From the NCBI GenBank assembly GCA_016713535.1, contig JADJOY010000016.1, positions 1 through 64,000 of the forward strand: a DNA stretch of 64,000 nucleotides, given 5' to 3'. Position 1 is the first letter of the stretch; each line of letters opens with the position of its first letter. Origin of the DNA: Deltaproteobacteria bacterium. GTDB taxonomy: Bacteria; JADJOY01. Under the pieces are notes generated by a model. The model was not told the DNA's origin, searched no databases, and was given only the letters and a program-made list of their open reading frames with translations. A program made the translations under genes and the position numbers. This document shows, one piece after another, positions 19,085-27,358 of this stretch.

Positions 19085-20233
19085 TCACGGCAGGAAGCCG
19101 ATGCTGAAGGGCGGCAAACCGGTGTCGAGCGGACCCGCCACCACCTGATCGGTGTCGGTGTCGATGAGCAGCACGCCCGGGGTGGTGAAGTCCTGGCACG
19201 CGACCACCAGCGTCGAGCCGCCGTTCCACGCGATGTCGGGGAGGAAGCCCGGGCACGTGTAGACGGTCGACCCGACCGCGCCGGAGCGCGGGTCGAACAC
19301 CCGCACGTCGTTGGTGCCGGCCGGGACGCCGTCGTCGTCGACGTTCGCGACCACCACGTAGCCCTTGCTCTCGGACACCACCGCCACGTCGCTCACGTTC
19401 GAGCCCAGGTCGTCGTCGTCGACGAGCAGCTCGGCGGTGCGCGTCGCCACGTCCACCTTCACCACGCCACCCGAGAGGGTCGGCGGGATCGAGAACTGAC
19501 CGTTGGCGGCGACGTAGATCGAATCACCGAAGCGCACCGCCGCGTTCGGGCTCTGCACGTCGAGGACCACCGCGCCGACCACCGCGCGCGACGTCGGGTC
19601 GACGATCACGAAGCAGCCCACGCCGTACACCGCGAAGCTCGGGTCGATCTGCTGCAGCAGCACCCACGCCAGCCCGTCGACCTCCATCACCGAGTACGGC
19701 CGCGGCAGCATCGCCGGATCCGTCGCGGTGTCGGCGTACGGCCGCAGGTCGACCGCGCCGACGGTCGAGCCGTCGGTCAGGTTCATCACCAGGAGGTCGC
19801 TGAAGGGGTCGTCCGCGGATCCCTCGTTGTAGCGGGGCACGAACGCCGTGGTGCCGCGCACCAGCACGTCCTGGGGGTTGGAGCCGTTCCCGGCGCTCCA
19901 CTGCGCGGTCGTGGCGAAGCCCTGCGCCGGGTCGATCACCTGGACGTTCTCGCCGTCCGAGCGGTTCACCACGTCGACCTTGCCGTCGAACACCCGGAGC
20001 ACCGGGTCGGAGCCGATGTCCTCGAGGTTCGTGCCCACCGCGTAGGGCGCCGTGAGGCTCACCGTCGCGAGTCGGCCGGTCTGGAAGTCGGTGGTGGTGA
20101 GCACCGCGGTGTTGGCGGTGGTGCCGACGCCTGGTCCGTCGCCACCGCCGCTCGAGCAGCCAGCGAGTAGCGAGGCGCACAGCGCCACGCCGCCTACGAG
20201 CCCGATCAGGCTCTTCGAATCCGTGCCCTTCAT
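19085..20233 (-). CDS. Propeller-like lipoprotein in the cobamide operon
   Basis: 382 residues with a clear lipobox (VALCASLLAGCSS), then a Gly-rich linker and repeated blades such as LLVMNLTDGSTVGAVDL, CFVIVDPTSRAVVGAVVLD and GVVKVDVATRTAELLVDD, indicating a beta-propeller (YVTN/NHL-like). Start at ATG 20233 with GGAG nine bases upstream. It lies between the TonB receptor and cobU on the same strand, 74 bases after the receptor. A surface or periplasmic substrate-capture role in cobamide uptake, comparable in logic to BtuG of Bacteroides (a propeller lipoprotein that binds B12), is plausible but inferred from context and fold only. Confidence 0.8.
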   Translation of the reverse strand: MKGTDSKSLIGLVGGVALCASLLAGCSSGGGDGPGVGTTANTAVLTTTDFQTGRLATVSLTAPYAVGTNLEDIGSDPVLRVFDGKVDVVNRSDGENVQVIDPAQGFATTAQWSAGNGSNPQDVLVRGTTAFVPRYNEGSADDPFSDLLVMNLTDGSTVGAVDLRPYADTATDPAMLPRPYSVMEVDGLAWVLLQQIDPSFAVYGVGCFVIVDPTSRAVVGAVVLDVQSPNAAVRFGDSIYVAANGQFSIPPTLSGGVVKVDVATRTAELLVDDDDLGSNVSDVAVVSESKGYVVVANVDDDGVPAGTNDVRVFDPRSGAVGSTVYTCPGFLPDIAWNGGSTLVVACQDFTTPGVLLIDTDTDQVVAGPLDTGLPPFSIGFLP

Positions 20234-20280
20234 CGTGAATCTCCGGTGCTCGGCCGGCCGTGACGGGGCCGAGCGTTCGA

Positions 20281-20298
20281 GGATGCGATCTCGCATCC
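20281..20298. promoter_or_regulatory. Inverted repeat between receptor and lipoprotein genes
   Basis: GGATGCGA-TC-TCGCATCC: eight-base arms matching perfectly, with a two-base centre. It lies in the 74-base gap inside the minus-strand operon, upstream of the lipoprotein Shine-Dalgarno. It could be a protein-binding site or, less likely given the tight loop, an RNA hairpin. Confidence 0.4.
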
Positions 20299-20307
20299 GG
20301 GGGTTCG

Positions 20308-22455
20308 TCATGGGTCGCCGCCGGCGCTCGCGGGCGGCGCCAGCGGCGGCGCGGACGCCGCGGCGCCGCGCTCGTCGTCCTCGTGCTCGGCGCGCCACTC
20401 GATCGAGCCGAAGAAGCTGCGGCCCGGGAGCGGATAGCCGATCACGTCCGACACGCGATCGTCGGCGAGGTTGCGCGCCTCGAAGGTGAGCCCGAGCTCG
20501 TCGGTCACGCGCAGCTTGAAGCCCGCCGCGACCAGGAACCGGTCGCTCACCTCCTGGAGGTTCGCGGGGTCGAGGAAGTTCTTGCCGAGGTACTCGACCT
20601 CGGTGAAGAGCGTGACCGGCGCCTCGCGCCACTCGACGCGCCCGACCACATCGGTGCGCGGCTGTCCCGGCAGGTCGTTGCCGTGGCGGCTCGGCGACGG
20701 CGACAGGTCCTCGGTGCGCTGGAAGGTCGCGTTCGCGGTGGCGCGGAAACCGGCCGGGAAGGCCGCCGCGGCGGTCAGCTCGACACCTTGATTGCGAGAG
20801 CGCGCGATGTTCTCCGCGACCGCGGTGCGCTGGCTGTTCTGGATGAAGAGGATGCGGTCGTCGACGTCGGCGTAGAAGTAGATCGCCTCGAGGCGCACGG
20901 CGCGCACCAGCTCGCCGTCCTCCGGCGTGACCGCGAGGCCGAGGTCCCAGCTGAAGCCGCGCTCCGGGTCGAGCTTGGGGTTGCCGACGATCGAGCCGCG
21001 ATCACCGAAGAGCTCGAGGAAGCTCGGCGCGCGGAAGGCCGTCGACACGTTGCCGCGCGCTTCCAACCACTCGGTCAGGTAGCCGCGTCCGCCGACCTTC
21101 CACGTCACCCGGCGATCGACCTGATGCTCGGGGCCGCCGGTGACGAAGGGACCGAACGGACGCCGCTCGTCGTCCACGTACGCGAAGCGCAGCGCGGGAT
21201 CGATCACCAACCGGCGGTCGAGGAAGCGCGCCTCGCTCTCGAGCACCGCGTTGAAGGCGCGCCGCGGGTGCTGGTCGGGCCGTCCTCGGGGTCGAGGAGC
21301 GCGTCCGAGGGGCGGAACTCCTCGCGCCGCAGGTCGGCGACGGCGGTGAGGGTCCAGTGCTCCATGGGGCGATACGTCGACTGCGACACCGACGCGTAGC
21401 CGAGGGTGACGTTGTCGGTGTCCTGCGCGCCGATGCCGATCTCGCCCCTTCAGGTCCTGGAAGGCCTCGCTCTGGTAGCCGACCTCGAAGCGCTGCTCGG
21501 CGTCGAGGGCGCCGCCCTGCCAGCCGTGTCCGCGGAGCTGGACGTGAGTGAGGTTGCGGATCGTGGCGAGCCGCGCCGAGTCCGACTGATTGCTGCCGAT
21601 CCCCGGCACTCCCTCGTCCTTCCAGAAGAAGTCGTCGGCCAGCGCCGCGCTCAGGTCCCACGGCAGGTCGGTGTCGCCCTTGCCGAGGAAGGAGACGCTC
21701 TGGAAGTCGTTGTTGCGGCGCGCGACCGTGCGATCGTCGGTGGTGTTCTTGGGCGTGCCGTTGTCGTCGAGGAACTCGAAGTCGCCCTCGCTGCGCGCGT
21801 AGCCTCCGCTCGTGAGCACGCTCACGGGGCCGATGGCTCGGCGCAGCGAGCCCGCGACGTCGAGGGTGCCGAAGCTGCCCGCGCCGAGCGACACGCTGCT
21901 TTCGTCGCCGCCGTAGGTCGGCGAGGTCGTCAGCTCGACCGCGCCGCCGATGTTCGAGAGCGCGAGTCCGGCCGGCGCGGTGCCACGGTAGACCTCGACG
22001 CGCTCGACGTTGCCGAGGGGCAGCGTCGAGAGGTCGACACCGCCCCCGAGGGCGCGGTTGAGCGGGATGCCGTCGAGGAAGATCTCGACCTGCTCGGCCG
22101 TCGAGCCGCGGATCGAGATCGTGGAGAGGTCGCCGAGCCCGCCGAAGTTCCGCACCTGCACGCCGACGGTGCGCTCGAGGATCTCGCCGAGGTCGGCACC
22201 GGTGCCCGCGAACTGCTCGTGGGTGAGGACCGTGGCGAAGGCCGAGCCGTCGCGAACGCCGGTGTCGGGAGGCGGGCCCGCCTCCCGGACCACCACGGTC
22301 TCGGTCTCGGTGAGCTCGTCGTTCGCGGCGAGGTCGACCTTCTCGCCCCCGAACGCGGGCGGGACCGGCGCCGCGAGCGCGAGCCAGCCCACGAGCGCCG
22401 GGAGGTGGCGCGCGGCGGATCGTCGCTCGGGAGCTCGCTCGTGAGACTTCGGCAC
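20308..22455 (-). CDS. TonB-dependent outer-membrane receptor (BtuB-like by context), with two compensating frameshifts
   Basis: About 715 residues. Signal peptide (LPALVGWLALAAPVPPAFG), TonB box-like ETVVVREA, then a plug with FATVLTHEQFAGTGADLGEIL, TISIRGS, VEIFLDGIPLNR and VERVEVYRGTAP, then a barrel ending GRSFFGSIEWR with a 27-residue tail. The frame is lost between about 21446 (extra G beside a run of four) and about 21279 (one base missing). In between, the next frame reads SQSTYRPMEHWTLTAVADL and joins smoothly on both sides. GTG 22455 is chosen because GAGG precedes it. Neighbours (cobUTS, btuFCD) point to cobamide or cobinamide as ligand. Confidence 0.88.
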   Translation of the reverse strand: MPKSHERAPERRSAARHLPALVGWLALAAPVPPAFGGEKVDLAANDELTETETVVVREAGPPPDTGVRDGSAFATVLTHEQFAGTGADLGEILERTVGVQVRNFGGLGDLSTISIRGSTAEQVEIFLDGIPLNRALGGGVDLSTLPLGNVERVEVYRGTAPAGLALSNIGGAVELTTSPTYGGDESSVSLGAGSFGTLDVAGSLRRAIGPVSVLTSGGYARSEGDFEFLDDNGTPKNTTDDRTVARRNNDFQSVSFLGKGDTDLPWDLSAALADDFFWKDEGVPGIGSNQSDSARLATIRNLTHVQLRGHGWQGGALDAEQRFEVGYQSEAFQDLKGRDRHRRAGHRQRHPRLRVGVAVDVSPHGALDPHRRRRPAARGVPPLGRAPRPRGRPDQHPRRAFNAVLESEARFLDRRLVIDPALRFAYVDDERRPFGPFVTGGPEHQVDRRVTWKVGGRGYLTEWLEARGNVSTAFRAPSFLELFGDRGSIVGNPKLDPERGFSWDLGLAVTPEDGELVRAVRLEAIYFYADVDDRILFIQNSQRTAVAENIARSRNQGVELTAAAAFPAGFRATANATFQRTEDLSPSPSRHGNDLPGQPRTDVVGRVEWREAPVTLFTEVEYLGKNFLDPANLQEVSDRFLVAAGFKLRVTDELGLTFEARNLADDRVSDVIGYPLPGRSFFGSIEWRAEHEDDERGAAASAPPLAPPASAGGDP

Positions 22456-22568
22456 GTCGACCTCGTCGGACGGGGTGGGGCGCCCGGGGGGCGCCACGTG
22501 GCGGCCCGCCTCGGCTGGGCGTGGGCCGCACGAGGCCCACGCGTCTTCGGGTTGTCTTCTCCGTCATG

Positions 22569-22587
22569 GTGGGATATCTTATCCCAC
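22569..22587. promoter_or_regulatory. Candidate operator 1 of the cobamide regulon
   Basis: GTGGGATATCTTATCCCAC: perfect eight-base arms GTGGGATA/TATCCCAC around TCT. It lies in the divergent region, 114 bases before the receptor start. A near copy lies 55 bases away. The A/T-rich core stands out against the surrounding G/C-rich DNA. Confidence 0.75.
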
Positions 22588-22623
22588 CTCGGCCGCTCTC
22601 CCGCGGCTGTCCGCGATCGGAAG

Positions 22624-22642
22624 GTGGGATATGATAACCCAC
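22624..22642. promoter_or_regulatory. Candidate operator 2, overlapping the regulator start codon
   Basis: GTGGGATATGATAACCCAC: the same palindrome with one arm mismatch. It includes the Shine-Dalgarno GGTGG edge and the ATG (22631) of the regulator gene, so a bound protein would block transcription or translation initiation of its own operon. Confidence 0.75.
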
Positions 22643-23275
22643 AAAGAGCCATTGGAAAGGCCCCACCTCTCGATGGGCCTGCTCCATCACCTGCGCGAGG
22701 GCGCGCTCGGACGCCGCACGCTGGTCGAGCGCACCGGCTGGACCGAGAGCGTGGTGCGCACCGAGCTCGAGAAGCTCGAGGCCCACGGCTGGGTCGAGTT
22801 CGCCAAGCCGGGAACGTCGCTCACGCCTCGGGCCAGCGAGCGTCTGGCCGACTTCTTCGAGCAGGTCCCGCGGGTGGGAAGGCTCGAGCTCGTCGAGGTC
22901 GAGCTCGACCGGAGTGCCTGCGGGGCGCTGGTGCGCGCCCACTCCGATCCGCCAAAGACCTGGCAAGTGCGTGATTCGGCGGTGCGCGAGGGCGCCTCGG
23001 GCATCCTCATCCTGCGCAAGGAGGCGGCGGGGCTGCGCTTGCTGGACGTCGACGCGAGCTTCAGTCGCCGCAACGCGCGCGACGCGGCGCGGGTCGAGAG
23101 CGCCCTCGGCCCGTTCGAGATCGGCGACTTCGTGGTCATCGTGTTCGCAGCCGATCCGGGGCGCGCCATGGCCGCCACGTTGCGCACGCTGATCGACCTC
23201 GCGCCCGCGCCGGCGTTCGACCGGCCACCCCGGATCCGTGAGCGCGAGCGCGCCACGAAGCGGGGGTCGGCGTGA
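22631..23275 (+). CDS. Winged-helix transcriptional regulator of the cobamide island
   Basis: 214 residues. Residues about 10-65 form a winged helix (MGLLHHLREGALGRRTLVER, TGWTESVVRTELEKLEAHGW, VEF wing, LTPRASERL). The remaining about 140 residues are a mixed alpha/beta domain with no family I recognise (VRDSAVREGASGILILRKEA, GLRLLDVDASFSRRNARDA, GDFVVIVFAADPGRA), probably a ligand or oligomerisation domain; no obvious metal-binding Cys cluster. Shine-Dalgarno AAGGTGG precedes ATG 22631. Its GTGA stop overlaps the btuF start, making it first gene of the btuFCD operon. The twin palindromes suggest it represses its own operon and the divergent receptor operon (inference). Confidence 0.75.
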   Translation: MITHKEPLERPHLSMGLLHHLREGALGRRTLVERTGWTESVVRTELEKLEAHGWVEFAKPGTSLTPRASERLADFFEQVPRVGRLELVEVELDRSACGALVRAHSDPPKTWQVRDSAVREGASGILILRKEAAGLRLLDVDASFSRRNARDAARVESALGPFEIGDFVVIVFAADPGRAMAATLRTLIDLAPAPAFDRPPRIRERERATKRGSA

Positions 23276-24225
23276 GCGGGCCCACGGTGAGGCCGGCGGC
23301 GGTGTCCTGGCGCGGCGCCTGGGCCGCCGCGCTCGGCGTGGGGCTCGTGATCGCGGGCGCCGCGCGCGCCGCGTTTCCGGTCGACGTTCCCGACGATCGT
23401 GGCCGCTCCGTCCACGTCGCGGGACCGGTGAAGCGCATCGTCGTCGCCGGCCCGCTGCTCTTCGCGCAGATCGTCGACGAGCTCGGCATCGCCGATCGCG
23501 TCGTCGGGGTGGCCGAGTCGCCCGAGATCCCCGAGCGCTTCCGCGCGATCCCGCGCGTCGGCGAGCTCGGCGCGGTGAGCATCGAACGGGTGATGGCGCT
23601 CGAGCCCGACCTGGTGCTCGGCGCCTACGGTCCGTCGCGCGACGGGCTCGAAGCGGCGGGCCTGCTCGTCTACACGCCAGCGCCGGCCGACGACATCGCC
23701 GGCGTGTTGCGGACGATCGAGCAGGTCGAACGTACCGTGCTCGGCGAGAGCCGTGCCGCTCCCGAGCTCGCTCGCAAGCTCACCACCGAGGTGACGGAGA
23801 TCGAGTCACGGGTGGCGGGCAAGCCGCGGGTCCGCGTGGCGCTCCTCTATCCCCTGCCCGGCTCGCCGCCGCTCACCTCCGGCGCCGGCACGCCCGAGCA
23901 CGAGCTGCTCGTGAGGGCGGGCGCCGAGAACGTCTTCGCCGACACGCCCAAGTACCACCGGGTCAGCTACGAGGAGATCCTGCGCCGCGACCCCGATGCC
24001 ATCATCGTCGACCCGTCCGAGCTCGACTGGACGCGCACCAACGAGGTGGTGTCCAGCCTGCGCGCGGTGCGCGCCGGACGGGTGCTTGCGGTGCGGCCGT
24101 CGACGTGGGTGTCGACGCGCTTCCCCGATACCATCCGCCGCGTCGCCGCGTGGCTGCACCCCGAGGCGTTTTCGGTGCCGACGCCGGCCACCGCTTCCAC
24201 GCCACCCGCGGAGGCGCGCCCGTGA
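23272..24225 (+). CDS. btuF: Periplasmic cobamide-binding protein of ABC importer
   Basis: 317 residues; signal peptide (GVGLVIAGAARAAFPVDV), then the class III substrate-binding fold: VDVPDDRGRSVHVAGPVKRI, ALEPDLVLGAYG, and a second lobe with ENVFADTPKYHRVSYEEILRRDPDAIIVD. The GTG start overlaps the regulator stop and its stop overlaps the btuC start, so translation is coupled along the operon. The family also serves iron-siderophores and haem; the cobamide assignment rests on cobUTS and the receptor nearby. Confidence 0.85.
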   Translation: MSGPTVRPAAVSWRGAWAAALGVGLVIAGAARAAFPVDVPDDRGRSVHVAGPVKRIVVAGPLLFAQIVDELGIADRVVGVAESPEIPERFRAIPRVGELGAVSIERVMALEPDLVLGAYGPSRDGLEAAGLLVYTPAPADDIAGVLRTIEQVERTVLGESRAAPELARKLTTEVTEIESRVAGKPRVRVALLYPLPGSPPLTSGAGTPEHELLVRAGAENVFADTPKYHRVSYEEILRRDPDAIIVDPSELDWTRTNEVVSSLRAVRAGRVLAVRPSTWVSTRFPDTIRRVAAWLHPEAFSVPTPATASTPPAEARP

Positions 24226-25274
24226 AACGCAGCTCGGCGACTCTCGCGATCGTGCTGCTCGGCGTGCTCCTCGCGAGCACCTTCGTGGTCGGCGTCGGCA
24301 CCGGGCCGGTGACGATCCGTCCGGCGCGGGTGGCGGAGATCGTGCGGGAGCTCGCTCTCGGCCGCGAGCCGGCGGCCGGCGCCAGCGAGACCGAGCGCCG
24401 CATCGTCCGCGACGTGCGCTTGCCGCGGGTGATCCTCGCGGGGTTGGTCGGGCTCGCGCTCGCGGCGTCCGGCACGGTGATGCAGGGGATCTTCCGCAAC
24501 CCGCTCGCGGAGCCCTATCTCCTCGGCCTCTCCAGCGGAGCGACCATGGGCGCCGCGGCGGTGATCGCCCTGGGCGCCGATCGCATCAGTCCCACCTTCG
24601 TGCCGGCGGCGGCGTTCTGCGGCAGCCTGCTCGCGGTGACGATCGTGTACCGCCTCGGCCGCAGCGGCTCCACCGTGAGCGACGGCGCGACGCTGGTGCT
24701 CGCGGGTGTCGCGCTCTCGGCGCTCTTCGCCTCGATCACCAGCTTCTGCATCGTGGTGTCGAGCCCGGACCAGACCCGCGGCATCGTGTTCGGGATGATG
24801 GGCGGGCTGGCTGGCGCGCAGTGGCACCAGGTGGGGCCGCTGGCGCTGGTGGTGCTGGTGTGCGTGCCGGTGCTGCTCGCGTTCGCGCGCGACCTCGACG
24901 CGCTCGCCCTCGGCGAGGCGATGGCGGCGCACCTCGGCGTGAACCCCGCGTGGGTGCAGCGCACACTGCTGGTGGCGGCGGCGCTGCTCACGGCCTCGTG
25001 CGTGGCCGCGGCGGGGACGATCGGCTTCATCGGACTGATCGTGCCGCACGCGCTCAGGCTCGTGGTCGGGCCGGACCACCGCGGTCTGTTACCGACGGCG
25101 GCTCTCGCGGGCGCGATCCTGCTGATCGCGTGCGACACCGCTGCGCGCACCATCGCCAAGCCCACCGAGATCCCGGTGGGGATCCTCACGGCGCTCCTCG
25201 GCGCGCCGTTCTTCCTCTACCTGCTGAGGCGTCGCACCGCGGCCGGGCGCCGCCCGTGGGGCGCGGACGCGTGA
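24222..25274 (+). CDS. btuC: FecCD/BtuC-family ABC permease
   Basis: 350 residues with about ten membrane helices. Family signatures: VRDVRLPRVILAGLVGLALA, GTVMQGIFRNPLAEPYLLG, SSGATMGAAAVI, GRSGSTVSDGATLVLAGVAL and AAGTIGFIGLIVPHALRLVVG before TEIPVGILTALLGAPFFLYLL. The GTG start at 24222 overlaps the btuF stop (GTGA). It forms the translocation channel of the importer. Confidence 0.93.
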   Translation: MKRSSATLAIVLLGVLLASTFVVGVGTGPVTIRPARVAEIVRELALGREPAAGASETERRIVRDVRLPRVILAGLVGLALAASGTVMQGIFRNPLAEPYLLGLSSGATMGAAAVIALGADRISPTFVPAAAFCGSLLAVTIVYRLGRSGSTVSDGATLVLAGVALSALFASITSFCIVVSSPDQTRGIVFGMMGGLAGAQWHQVGPLALVVLVCVPVLLAFARDLDALALGEAMAAHLGVNPAWVQRTLLVAAALLTASCVAAAGTIGFIGLIVPHALRLVVGPDHRGLLPTAALAGAILLIACDTAARTIAKPTEIPVGILTALLGAPFFLYLLRRRTAAGRRPWGADA

Positions 25275-25329
25275 CCCGGTCGCCCGCGCCGCGGTCGGCG
25301 ATGGAGCGCCGACGCTCCCCGAGCCGCTC

Positions 25330-26112
25330 ATGAACGTTCGCATCGACGAGGTCGAGCTTCGCTACAACGGCACGCCGGTGCTTCGCGACGTGACCCTCGA
25401 GGTGCGGACCGGCGAGCTGGTGGCGCTGGTCGGACCGAACGGCGCGGGCAAGACCACGCTCCTGCGCGCCATCTCGGGGTTGCTGGCGCCCAGCCACGGC
25501 GCGGTCTACCTCGACCACGAGCCGGTCGCGTCGCTCGCGCCGCGCGCGGTCGCGACGCGCCTCGCGTCGGTCGAGCAGGCGATCCGCTGCCCGGAGGAGC
25601 TGCGCGTGTGGGAGGCGGTGTCGCTCGGCCGGTTGCCGCACCTCGGGCGCTTCGAGGTGCTCGGCGAGCGCGACCGCGCGATCGTGATGGCCGCGCTCGA
25701 GCGCACCGAGGCGACCGTGCTCGCCGAGCGGCGCGTGACCACACTCTCGAGCGGCGAGCGCCAGCGGGTGTGGCTCGCGATGGCGCTCGCTCAGGAGCCG
25801 CGCGTGCTGCTCCTCGACGAGCCCACGTCCCACCTCGACATCCACTTCCAGATGACGATCCTCGAGCTGGTGAAGAGCCTCGCCGCGGGCGGCCTCACCG
25901 TGATCGCGTCGCTCCACGACCTCAACCTCGCCGCGGAGTTCGCCGACCGTGTCGCACTCATCGCCGAGCACCGCCTGGTCGGCTGCGGCACTCCCGCCGA
26001 GATCCTCACCGAGGAGCGGCTCGAGCGCGCCTACCGCACCCGCGTCGAGCGCGTGCCGCTCGCGGGGGGCGGGTTCCTGATCCGCCCTCGCCCGAGCCGC
26101 GCGGGCGGGTGA
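25330..26112 (+). CDS. btuD: ABC importer ATPase
   Basis: 260 residues. Walker A GPNGAGKT, Q-loop in SVEQAIRCPEELRVWEAVSLGRLPH, signature LSSGERQR, Walker B VLLLDEPTSHLD, switch His in SLHDLNLAAEFADRV: the FecE/BtuD subtype. Starts 55 bases after btuC. The short gap and shared strand make it the last gene of the regulator-btuFCD operon. Confidence 0.93.
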   Translation: MNVRIDEVELRYNGTPVLRDVTLEVRTGELVALVGPNGAGKTTLLRAISGLLAPSHGAVYLDHEPVASLAPRAVATRLASVEQAIRCPEELRVWEAVSLGRLPHLGRFEVLGERDRAIVMAALERTEATVLAERRVTTLSSGERQRVWLAMALAQEPRVLLLDEPTSHLDIHFQMTILELVKSLAAGGLTVIASLHDLNLAAEFADRVALIAEHRLVGCGTPAEILTEERLERAYRTRVERVPLAGGGFLIRPRPSRAGG

Positions 26113-26147
26113 GGGCGGGTCGGTGCCCGCCGAGGCGGCCGCCGGCC

Positions 26148-26212
26148 GGGGGGGGGCGGGGGGGGGGGCGCGCCGTCCGGCCGGGCGCCGGGGGGGGGCG
26201 GGGGGGGGGGGG
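26148..26212 (+). repeat. Poly-G low-complexity tract
   Basis: Four long G runs: 26148-26156 (9), 26158-26168 (11), 26190-26198 (9) and 26200-26212 (13), each pair split by a single C. It lies in the 229-base gap between btuD and the metallophosphoesterase gene. It could form G-quadruplexes, or be assembly/sequencing artefact. Confidence 0.7.
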
Positions 26213-26341
26213 CGGCGTCACGCGCGCCTGGAGCGCCGTACGACACCGCGCCAGTGGCGCGACGCGCGCCGCACGGTAAGCTCTCGGCTTCGTGCCCGGG
26301 AGCCGCGCTCGAGCGTGGCGCGGCGTGTACGGCATCCCCTC

Positions 26342-27214
26342 ATGAGCTACCTCGGCCGCGGACGTCACTACGGTCGGCTGCGGCCGATCGTCGAGCGCCT
26401 CGTGCTCAGGCTCGCCGTCGGCGGCTGGCCGGCGCGGCTGGCGCGCGCGCTGGGCGCACAGCGAACGGTCCACACCCTGGTCCACGACGTGCCCGCGGCC
26501 GAGTGGCCCGACGGGCTGCGGCCGGTCACCTTCGCGTTCGGGTCCGACTTCCACGCCGGGCCGACCACACATCCCAAGCTCATCGAGCTCGCCTTCGAGC
26601 GCATGGCCGCGGCCAAACCCGACGTGCTGCTCCTCGGCGGTGACTTCATCTACATCGAGGCGCGCTTCATCGAGGTCATCGCGCGCGCCGCCGAGCGCCT
26701 CGACGCACCGCTCGGCAAGTTCGCGGTGCTCGGCAACCACGACCTGTGGGCCGACTACCTGCACATCACGCGGCGCCTCGAGGACGCGGGCGTCGAGGTG
26801 CTGATCAACCGCTCGGCGCGGCTCCCGGCGCCCTTCGATCACGTCTCGATCTGCGGCGTCGACGAGTACTGGAGCGGCGACCCCGACGCCGACCGCGCCT
26901 TCGCCAATGCCAACGGCACGCGCGTGCTGCTGATGCACTCGCCATGCACGCTGCACGCGCTCGACGGCCACCGCTTCGACCTCGCGGTGTGTGGCCACAC
27001 CCACGGCGGCCACATCGCGCTGCCGGGCGGGCGCCCGATCTGGATCCCCCAGGCCGAGATCAACGCGCCGTACGTCCACGGGCGCTTCCAGCTCCCGCCG
27101 CCCCACGCGGGCGCGCTGGTCGTGAGCCGCGGCGTCGGCGCCCTCGAGGTGCCGTTTCGCTCCTATGCGCCGCCCGACGTGCTGGTCGTGAACCTCGGAC
27201 CGAACGGCCGCTGA
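26342..27214 (+). CDS. Calcineurin-like metallophosphoesterase (YkuE-type)
   Basis: 290 residues carrying all metallophosphoesterase motifs: SDFHAG (D-x-H), LLLGGDFIY (GD), VLGNHDLW (GNHD), MHSP and GHTHGGHIALP. The N-terminal 60 residues are basic and weakly hydrophobic, possibly membrane-associated. The family includes membrane phospho- and lipid-phosphoesterases; the substrate here is unknown. ATG 26342 has no clear Shine-Dalgarno. Confidence 0.88.
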   Translation: MSYLGRGRHYGRLRPIVERLVLRLAVGGWPARLARALGAQRTVHTLVHDVPAAEWPDGLRPVTFAFGSDFHAGPTTHPKLIELAFERMAAAKPDVLLLGGDFIYIEARFIEVIARAAERLDAPLGKFAVLGNHDLWADYLHITRRLEDAGVEVLINRSARLPAPFDHVSICGVDEYWSGDPDADRAFANANGTRVLLMHSPCTLHALDGHRFDLAVCGHTHGGHIALPGGRPIWIPQAEINAPYVHGRFQLPPPHAGALVVSRGVGALEVPFRSYAPPDVLVVNLGPNGR

Positions 27215-27270
27215 GCGCCGCCCTGCCGGCGGGCCACCGACGCCTTGGTGGCGCGGGGACGACTACAGAC

Positions 27271-27312
27271 GCCATTGAATTTCATCACAACATGCCATTG
27301 ATTTTGATCACT
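27271..27312. promoter_or_regulatory. Pair of A/T-rich direct repeats
   Basis: GCCATTGAATTTCATCACA (27271-27289) and GCCATTGATTTTGATCACT (27294-27312), 15 of 19 positions equal, spaced 23 bases start to start (about two helical turns). This is the most A/T-rich spot in the neighbourhood and looks like a tandem protein-binding site or promoter region. A similar GCCATTGAAGTCACA occurs near 196. Confidence 0.45.
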
Positions 27313-27330
27313 TTCCGCCAGGGGAAAGTG
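27309..27330. other. Inverted repeat CACTTTCC/GGAAAGTG
   Basis: Perfect eight-base arms (27309-27316 and 27323-27330) with a six-base loop GCCAGG. It overlaps the end of the second direct repeat and lies between convergent genes. It may be an RNA hairpin or an operator. Confidence 0.45.
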
Positions 27331-27358
27331 TCGCAAGTTGCTGTCAGGCTGTTTCGTG

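Noticed and set aside
22456-22568. Possible cobalamin riboswitch upstream of the TonB receptor
   Set aside because: A CGTGGGCC/GGCCCACG stem is present, but I found neither a convincing B12-box nor the expected order of stems; an Infernal search would be decisive.
26113-26341. Proline-rich small protein encoded opposite the poly-G tract
   Set aside because: Translation is pure Pro/Arg low complexity arising from the G runs; no ribosome site.
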